Of a stretch of DNA of 64,000 nt, positions 57,471-64,000 are shown piece after piece (position 1 is the first letter of the stretch; each line of letters opens with the position of its first letter). Under the pieces are notes generated by a model. The model searched no databases. It was not told where the DNA came from and saw only the letters and a program-made list of their open reading frames with translations. Source of the stretch: Pleurodeles waltl (taxonomy: Eukaryota; Chordata; Amphibia; Caudata; Salamandridae). The translations under genes were made by a program, and so were the position numbers. The stretch covers positions 1,180,888,863-1,180,952,862 of the forward strand of contig NC_090437.1 in NCBI RefSeq assembly GCF_031143425.1, read 5' to 3'.

Positions 57471-58700
57471 TCAGATGAGTCTGGCCCAGAATTTTTCAGT
57501 GTGTAGCCTTCTGATCTCCCAAACCGCCTGTTTCAGCATTCCTTTTGCTTGTTTCAAATTGATGAGGTGACATTCTTGTTCGGGAAACCGGCGGACCAGC
57601 CAGAGTGCTTGATTAACTTTCCTCTTTAACTGTTTCAGACTATGCGAGGAGTGAGCCTTCTTTGTGGCCCGTTGGAGTTGGCACTTGGTGGCTGTGGCGT
57701 TTCTGGCGAATTGCTGGGTGTATAAGTGAATGAAAGCCTCCCATTTACCTTTAGTTGACCCTTCTCTTTTTTGGGAGGCTTTTAGGTGCTTGTCAGCTTC
57801 CTCGCCAGAGGAGCTAGGGAAGTAGCTGTCCATTTGATTCTTTTCAGCTGGCACAACTGTTGGGTGCCAGCAGGTGCCGTGCTGGTCATCTGGAGGGCTG
57901 GTGTAGAGGTGAAAGCCACTTCCTGTGGCAGGTGATCGCTTTCGGGCCTTAGACCCATTTTGAAGGAAGAGACCATTAGCAGCAGTGATAGGGAGAACTA
58001 GGTGAAGTCTATTAGAGAGTTTCCATTTGAAGCATGGAATGATAGGGAAGGGGGAATATCTTCACTGAACTGCCCATTTAGTGCACTGAGACCTGAGAGA
58101 CTCAAGAGGGCCAACTAAGGCTGTTCCTATGTTGCTTCTTTTCGCTGTTTTAATCAGTGCTTGTTCAAGAATATACCACTGGGTTTCCTGGGCGGCAATG
58201 ACCTTGTTAGTGTCTGACCCTCCTAGCTAGTTCATGTTGAAGTCCCCTGTTATTAGTAGTGGAATTAGTGGGTGGGAACCAGCCACTTGAGTGATATGGT
58301 CCACAGCAGGTTTGACAGTTCATTTTGAATTTTTCACCTCAAAGGTATGTATATGTTGACTGAGATTAGCCCTTGTTTCTCCCTTCTGTGTTGCTAGATT
58401 AGGTGTACAGTGAGGAATAGGTCAAAGTCCGAGAAGAGCATCTTGCAGCTGGCCTTTAGAGCAGTTGATAAATAAACCATCAGGCCCCCTTTCCATGGCC
58501 AAATTTGCCTTCCTAAGTGGTGGGAAGGAGAGCATAGGAATAGCCCGGGATAGGAATTGGCTCCAGGGCCCAAGTTTCTTGTAAGGCGATGATCAAGAAG
58601 CCTTGGAGGGGATAAGTGTGTCAGGATCTTGCAGTTTGGCCTTTAGCCAGTGAATGTTACAGGAGCAGAGCTTTAAGCAGTGATAGTCAGGGGCCTCCTT
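57471..58700 (-). pseudogene. LINE endonuclease and linker region
   Basis: 57471-57854 is an open stretch rich in Lys/Arg/Gln, the usual linker between endonuclease and RT. Further 5' the minus-strand reading includes GPWKGGLMVYLSTALK (about 58445-58500) and an FNMN-like block (about 58230), consistent with an APE-type endonuclease with its (D)FN motif, in decayed form. Assigned by order and short motifs. Confidence 0.55.
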
Positions 58701-58888
58701 GCCCCCTGGGGTGGAGATTCAGTTTGTAGTTTGTACCTGGTTGAGGATGCGGGCTACCTACCCCCAGTCATCTCTCTCATGGCTGTCCTTCTGATTCGGT
58801 GCTTGATGTATGGGCCGGGCACACCTTGTGGAGTTTGGGCCCAAGGGCGGACCTCACGCTCCCCGAATAACCATGTGCCTTGCCTATT

Positions 58889-60539
58889 GTACCAGAGACC
58901 AAGGACAAAACTGGGTGGAATCCTCAAACCACTTGCTCTGAATGGACCATATATGGCTGTCTACAGTTATCAATAATGTACTGTTTGTGGTTGTAGTATG
59001 TGTAATTTGTATGCAACAAATCACTACTCCTCAGTGTTCCAGGCCAAAGGTAAGTAGATGATGGATCACTGCCTTCAGCCATGTGTCTGTGTAAATGTGT
59101 ATGTTAGCATCTGCTACCCAGAACCTTGTTTTCTTCAGTGTATGATGTGTGCTGGTACCTCACTGCAGTCTGTAATGTGAAGGTGTCCAACATACATGTG
59201 ACCTTGTTTTTGGATGCAGGTATAGATCACTATTTTCCCTTGGTAAGTGGGGAATGTCCATTGATATGTATTTTGTGCCATCACTGCTGCCAACATATCT
59301 TGTGCCTACATGTCAGGGTGTCTTTGTTTTTAGAAAACATTTTTCACCTGCAGTTTCATGCATGGTCTGCCTATGTAGATGGGATGATGTCTGTATTCCC
59401 TCACGTAGATGTGTGTGGCACACTGTTTGTGGAATGGAACATTTACAATGGGGTTACGTTTCAGGTTGTGCCACATTCATGAGTGTGCCACCATTGTGTA
59501 TTGCTGACACATTCCCTCATTCATCATAGTATGTCATCTGGCATCTAGAACTGCAGTAGCACTGAGGGACATGACAGGCCTAGAGTTTTGAGCCAGGTGT
59601 GAATAGCTGTGACCTTGATGTGGCATTTGGTGGGAAAATACACTGCACATGTGTAATTGTTAAGGTATGTGCCCTGACTGTTGGCATGCATCATGGAGTG
59701 ACTTGCAGTGTTTGGAAACAGACATTCATCCTTAGACAGACATCTGGGTTTGCATGGCCAAGATGGGAACAGTGATGTTGCTTCCTACTGGACAACCTGT
59801 TTAGGGCCTTTTACAAGTCTTTGCAACTTTGGTATCTCTCCAAAATGGGAAAGACTAATGGCTTCAAATGAAGCACTCAGGGAATGTCATTGTGAAGGGT
59901 GCCAGACATTAGTGGTGATTATTCTGGGGCTTGCTGATTTATTGTGCTGTGTAGTTTAGGGACATATCTCCCTGAGATATTGGACATGATGTCTACAGTG
60001 TTCATTTCCATGCCACATGTTTGACCTATCTAGGTAACATTGATACTATTTCCTTGACTTTAATGGGACAAATATCACTTGGTGAAGTCACATGGGTATG
60101 TCCATGTCACCTTCTCCAAGCTATTGTACTTTTCTCATCTACATTGCTGAATTGTGGCGCATCATTTCTTATTGTTGGGTCAATATGCATGTGACAGATA
60201 GATATGTGCATGACCTTGTGTGGGATCTATGGCAATGGACTTTGCACTGGATTGCTATTGTATGCCAACAGATGACTGAGTTCTGCTCCATGGGACAAAG
60301 CTTTGAGGGTGATGAGGTGTTCTAGTTGTTGAATGGTTATTGTGATTGCACAGATGATTCAGCCAGGCAATTGTAGTCTTCTGAGATCCAGAATTTTCTG
60401 TGGGCAGCTGTTGATAATTCAGATAGCATGTATGCATATGGTGTGGCACATGTATGGGCCACTTATGCGAAGTTTATTGCTGTGGCCTACTTGACATAAT
60501 CGCAAGCTTTGCTAATCAGAGTTGTTCAAGATTGATCAG
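58889..60539. other. Rest of Myb-B C intron 2; no gene seen
   Basis: TG-rich sequence with short open frames (59126-59482, 59708-59959, 60092-60325) that show no domain and no paralogue in A or B. Confidence 0.4.
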
Positions 60540-61384
60540 CAAGTGGAGGAGACAGGGCAGAGCTGAGTGGGGAAGCAGCTGGACATGGGACCTAGGGTCA
60601 AGATACCCACCCACACAGAGCAACGCAGTGGCCTGGAGGACGAGTGGCGTGCCATGGGGGAGAATGGATCTACATCCTCAACATCATTGGATTCCTTCTA
60701 CAGTGGCTACTCTCTAGTGGTGGCAAACCCATTGGGCATCCCCCTGTACCATCCTCATCTGCCAGCTGCCCATTCTATCACCACCCTCTCTGTTGCTCCC
60801 CACCCAGTTGGCTGTGTCCGCTCACCCAAGGGGGTGGGCATCTCTTTTGTCACAGGCACCTTCGGCCCAGGCCCTGTTAATCCTGCTTTCCTCACTGAAG
60901 AGGCTATTGACCTCCTGAGAAGTATCTCTGTGGGTCAGTCAGCCATTGTGAATGGTATCCCTGGATTGGCTACCCAACTACAACAGACCAATGCATTCTT
61001 GCAAGGTATTCATTGTGCATTGTCTGGCCTACAGAGGTCACCGGTGGTAGCCAGTCACCCCCCACTTTCCTCACCCCTCCAACTTCCTCTTCCTACTCCA
61101 AATCCCCCTTCCCCTACCTACCCAAGACCCACAGACAGATCCATAGGCATCCACATCAACAAGAGGGGCACACCCCCCGGTCCCAGTCTGTCCCTTCCAC
61201 CTCCAAGGCCTCCCCTGCCCCTCTACAAGCACCCATACCTCTGCCCTCAAGAAGAAGCCCACCCCTCCCAAAAAAGATCACCCCTCCCAAGTCCAAGCCC
61301 AAACGCCCCTCCGAAAATACGACCCCGACTGCCCCACCTTATAATTCCTGAGGTGCCTGCACCCTTTGATGCTCCTTCCTGTTG

Positions 61385-62186
61385 AGGTTCACTGGCAGTA
61401 CTGGGAGTCAAGTGTGAGTACATTAATGTGCATGGGCAATTTATCATGGACTGGCCAATGGCCTTGGACATGTTTCATCTGGTTTTGAAATAAACTCAAA
61501 GAGTTGTTTTGTTTTGGGTACACATGTGTCCTACAAGTCCTTTCCTACATTAATGTTCCTTAGTGATTTGCGTAAGATTCCTACAGCTGTGTGTGTTCAG
61601 CCTGCTTGCTGATCCATTTGCTGTTGTTTGCTGTATCTGACTTTGTGGGCAGTGTTGTTGTCCTCCAAGAGAAGGGTATATGTTGAGTGTATGGATATGT
61701 GGATGTAAATGCAACGGTGGTGTCAAGGCATTGTGTACTGTTTGTTCACGTAAGTATTCCATCTTGTGTTATGCAATGTGAGCATGTATGATGTTTGTTA
61801 GCATAGTGTTCTTTGTCTATTTGTCTCTCTGTATATTGTGCATGCCATTGTCCTTCCATAATGCTGTGCTGTGAGTGTCCATTGCAGGGCTGTTTAATGG
61901 TAGTGCTGTTTGTGTTTCATGCCACATAGATACATATGTGTGTGGTAGGTGATGACAGTCCCTGGCCAGAGCTGAATTTGAGGGTGAGAGTTGTTTTTCT
62001 ATGTGTGATATTTGTATGTTATTGGTGATGTGTGAGACAATGTTGTGTGGGCTTCACTGTCCCTCTGCGTGAGATGTGTGGCCATGTGTTTTTGGGTAGT
62101 GTGGCAGTGCAGTGTGGGTGGGCTGCCCAAAGTGGGGTATATTGTGACTGTGGACCAGGGACTGCCAAACTCGTAATGAGGACTTA
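61385..62186. other. 3' flank of Myb-B C to the right end of element C
   Basis: AATAAA at about 61490 is a plausible polyadenylation signal for Myb-B. The rest is TG-rich and runs to the Harbinger-like terminus near 62170-62186. Confidence 0.4.
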
Positions 62187-64000
62187 AGCTTTTTTAGAAC
62201 ATAAAAGCAAACAACAAAACTTCTACAAACCAAAGAAACTGTAAAATCTTTGCTAAAAGAAAGGTAAGCAATTTAAATATCAATAGTAAGCACAAATGTT
62301 TCAGAAAAACATAAAAAGCAGAACATATCTTTAAAATTTCTTTCGAACCTTAGATACACGACAAAGAAACAAAGACCACACCAAACCTGAAAACCTCTAA
62401 AAGCCAAAATCGAACTGCCTTCTCCTACTACCTCCTGAAAATGTGCATGACTTCTACACTTCAATTATACAATTACAATATTTTTCACAAAATGAGAAAA
62501 AATTGGTTCCGCTTCTAAATTATTCTGAAGATACATAGATCGCTCATCTAAGCAGGTCAGGTCATATGTCCCATTGACTGCTACTCGGCATTCTTAAAAG
62601 GAGGTGCAAAAACCAGTAATACAATAGAAAGTTGGCATAATTCAGTCAACAATTAAATAGAAAAACTCACACAAACCACCCTAATTTTTTCGAAAATGTG
62701 AAAAAAGAACAAAGTTTCCTGGAACTGAGAATGGTGAAATCATTGCCAGGTAGTCTGAATCTTCGAATATCCAAAAATGTAGAGATATGTTGAAAAGACT
62801 ATTGGCAAAGATTCATCAATTTCCATTGACCAAATATACAATACTGCATATATTTTACACTACTAACACAAACTAATAGCTTCTTTAATTAATTAAAACA
62901 GTACTTGATGTTCTACCTGTAATTGTCGTCTTTCTTCAACTCTTGGTGATATTTTAAGAAACCTCTCACCAAGAGTCTCAAATATTTCAACAATTCAAAG
63001 AGATCAACATAAATGTTTTTTTTTGTTTTTTAAATAATCAAATAAAAAATCAATTATTCACTTTAAATTTTTCGACAATCCACAAATAAGACACTCTAAA
63101 AACCAAAATACCTGAAAAAAGATTTGTTCAAAAATGTAAAAAAGCATTAAATCCCTAGTGAAACCAGAAGCCAGTCAAAAATGTCCAGAATTGTTGCTTC
63201 GAAAACATTGCTTTCTTCTTCCAAAATTGAAGAACAATAAAAAACAATGCAACAAATGTTAAATGTTACTTTTAATTCAACTGGGTTTTAAAAAGTTGTG
63301 AACATGTCTCCCAACCCTTTTTAAACCTATGTTGAATTAAGAAACAACTATGCTGACATACTCATATAAAACCAGCTGTATGGGGAGGTAAAACTGGTTA
63401 AAACACAAATAACATACATTCTAATTAAATAACAACTATCTACATCCCTCCATCTCTTCTTACAACAACTTTGGTCACCAACATGTGTAAAAAACTAAAT
63501 AAATTGCTCTTATCTGAATGAAGTACCTCCTTGCTTCCGATCTTGACGATGCTCCACCAACTATAGAACAGACACTGAACTGATTACGTAAAGGTGAGAA
63601 ACAACTGGCAAAATTTTAGATACTGTAAATACGTCTGTTTTTCCTGAAGTAAAAGTATGATTTATATTTTTTTTAAATAAGGTATATTATATTTTATGTT
63701 TTAAATATTTGTAATAAAACATAATAATCAGAATAATGGATTTATTACAACTAAACTTAGTGTGCTTTGTAAATTTGTAATCAAATTAATTAAATTAGTA
63801 ATAAATTATTGTAAATTTCTAAAAAAAGATTTTCCTGTTGTACTGCTTTTAAAAATTATTTATCACCTTTTACATGTGTGCTTCGAATATTATTTACATA
63901 TACATATTTTTAAATATGTTATAATCATTTTTTTAATTAATACGTAGGTACCACAGTGGGTAGCTAAGTTGTAATATGCTTCCCCACATATTACTGTTAT
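62187..64000. other. AT-rich region without recognised features
   Basis: AT content is high, with A- and T-rich runs and no long open frame. No terminal repeats, LTRs or coding motifs were found. It could be ancient repeat or unique intergenic DNA. Confidence 0.5.

Larger units (their letters stand above)
55119..58872 (-). mobile_element. LINE (non-LTR retrotransposon), 3.75 kb
   Basis: ATGTGCCTTGCCTATT occurs at 55103-55118 and 58873-58888, a 16-bp target-site duplication. On the minus strand the element runs from an endonuclease-like region through RT to a 3' tail of repeated TTTGAA units (complement of 55119-55137). Decay is moderate, with several stops. The family is not certain from sequence alone; CR1/L2, I or similar clades are possible. 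Confidence 0.92.
52975..61384 (+). pseudogene. Myb-B gene, element C (three exons, intron 2 holds a LINE)
   Basis: Exon 1 about 52975-53087 (LEELERLVTEILPVYGHLFG; donor CAG/GTAAGT). Exon 2 54704-54975 (IWRVIGKKVQTLGAHSKWSA, HCRKRWEDLRCWTQK; donor GGG/GTAAGT). Exon 3 60540-61384 (acceptor TTGATCAG), open in one frame from 60567 for 272 codons and carrying TEEAIDLLRSISVGQSAIVN and LQGIHCALSGLQ, the block shared with A and B, then a Pro/Ser-rich tail. Exon 2 has a frameshift near 54900. The exon 2 acceptor is degraded. Intron 2 is about 5.6 kb, of which 3.75 kb is the inserted LINE. Confidence 0.65.
50503..62186 (+). mobile_element. Harbinger element C (decayed, LINE-interrupted)
   Basis: It contains a minus-strand transposase (51090-52350) and plus-strand Myb-B exons (52975-61384) in the same order as element B. 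The right end ACTCGTAATGAGGACTTA near 62170-62186 resembles the CATAATGAGGGCCTA terminus. The left end and Myb-A are missing. A LINE sits in Myb-B intron 2. It is more diverged than A or B and has many stops. Confidence 0.65.

Noticed and set aside
41310..62186. Elements B and C as one large Harbinger transposon
   Set aside because: Each has its own transposase and Myb-B, and a Gypsy-type LTR end lies between them. Two adjacent copies fit better.

Overview
This window looks like ordinary, transposon-packed nuclear DNA from a vertebrate with a very large genome. A salamander or newt is most likely. That is an inference from the mix of elements: foamy-virus-like endogenous retroviruses, many PIF/Harbinger DNA transposons with GC-rich non-autonomous relatives, Ty3/Gypsy LTR elements and a LINE. 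I see no intact host gene, no rRNA or tRNA gene, and nothing bacterial. Nearly every coding stretch belongs to a mobile element, and nearly all are broken.

Layout. 1-132 is the end of a hairpin-rich repeat. 133-7084 is foamy-like ERV copy 1 (5' LTR remnant, PBS-like site, gag, pol, start of env; 3' end missing), with a GC-rich Harbinger-type insert at 2006-2564 in gag. 7085-10845 and 14702-16841 hold diverged SANT/Myb-like and low-complexity coding remnants, mostly on the minus strand. They are split by Harbinger element A (10846-14698), a deletion derivative. 16842-20104 is mostly unrecognised, with MITE pieces and CA-rich repeats. 20105-20604 is a short satellite block and 20605-21531 a GC/TG-rich MITE. 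21532-32107 is ERV copy 2, LTR to LTR, with a 180-bp fold-back MITE in env. 32108-33660 is a longer satellite block of the same ~150-bp family. 34306-41309 holds Gypsy-type LTR material: a 5' LTR, a gag/protease remnant and a 3' LTR, with two GC-rich MITE insertions. 41310 to about 50150 is Harbinger element B and 50503-62186 is Harbinger element C. C is interrupted by a 3.75-kb LINE flanked by a clear 16-bp target duplication. 62187-64000 is AT-rich with nothing recognised.

How the genes relate. The ERV copies have the order gag (no CCHC knuckle), pol (protease, RT, RNase H, integrase) in another frame with its own ATG, then env with an N-terminal membrane anchor, and in copy 2 an extra ORF before the 3' LTR. 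They share many of the same stops and frameshifts. Comparing A, B and C gives a three-gene Harbinger plan: a SANT/Myb gene (Myb-A) on plus, a two-exon DDE transposase on minus, and a second three-exon Myb gene (Myb-B) on plus. Transposase and Myb-B diverge from a shared region carrying blocks conserved between copies. B ends in a run of five tandem arrays.

All calls come from reading sequence and comparing copies within the window. No database search was run, and exon boundaries are inferred from splice consensus and paralogue comparison.
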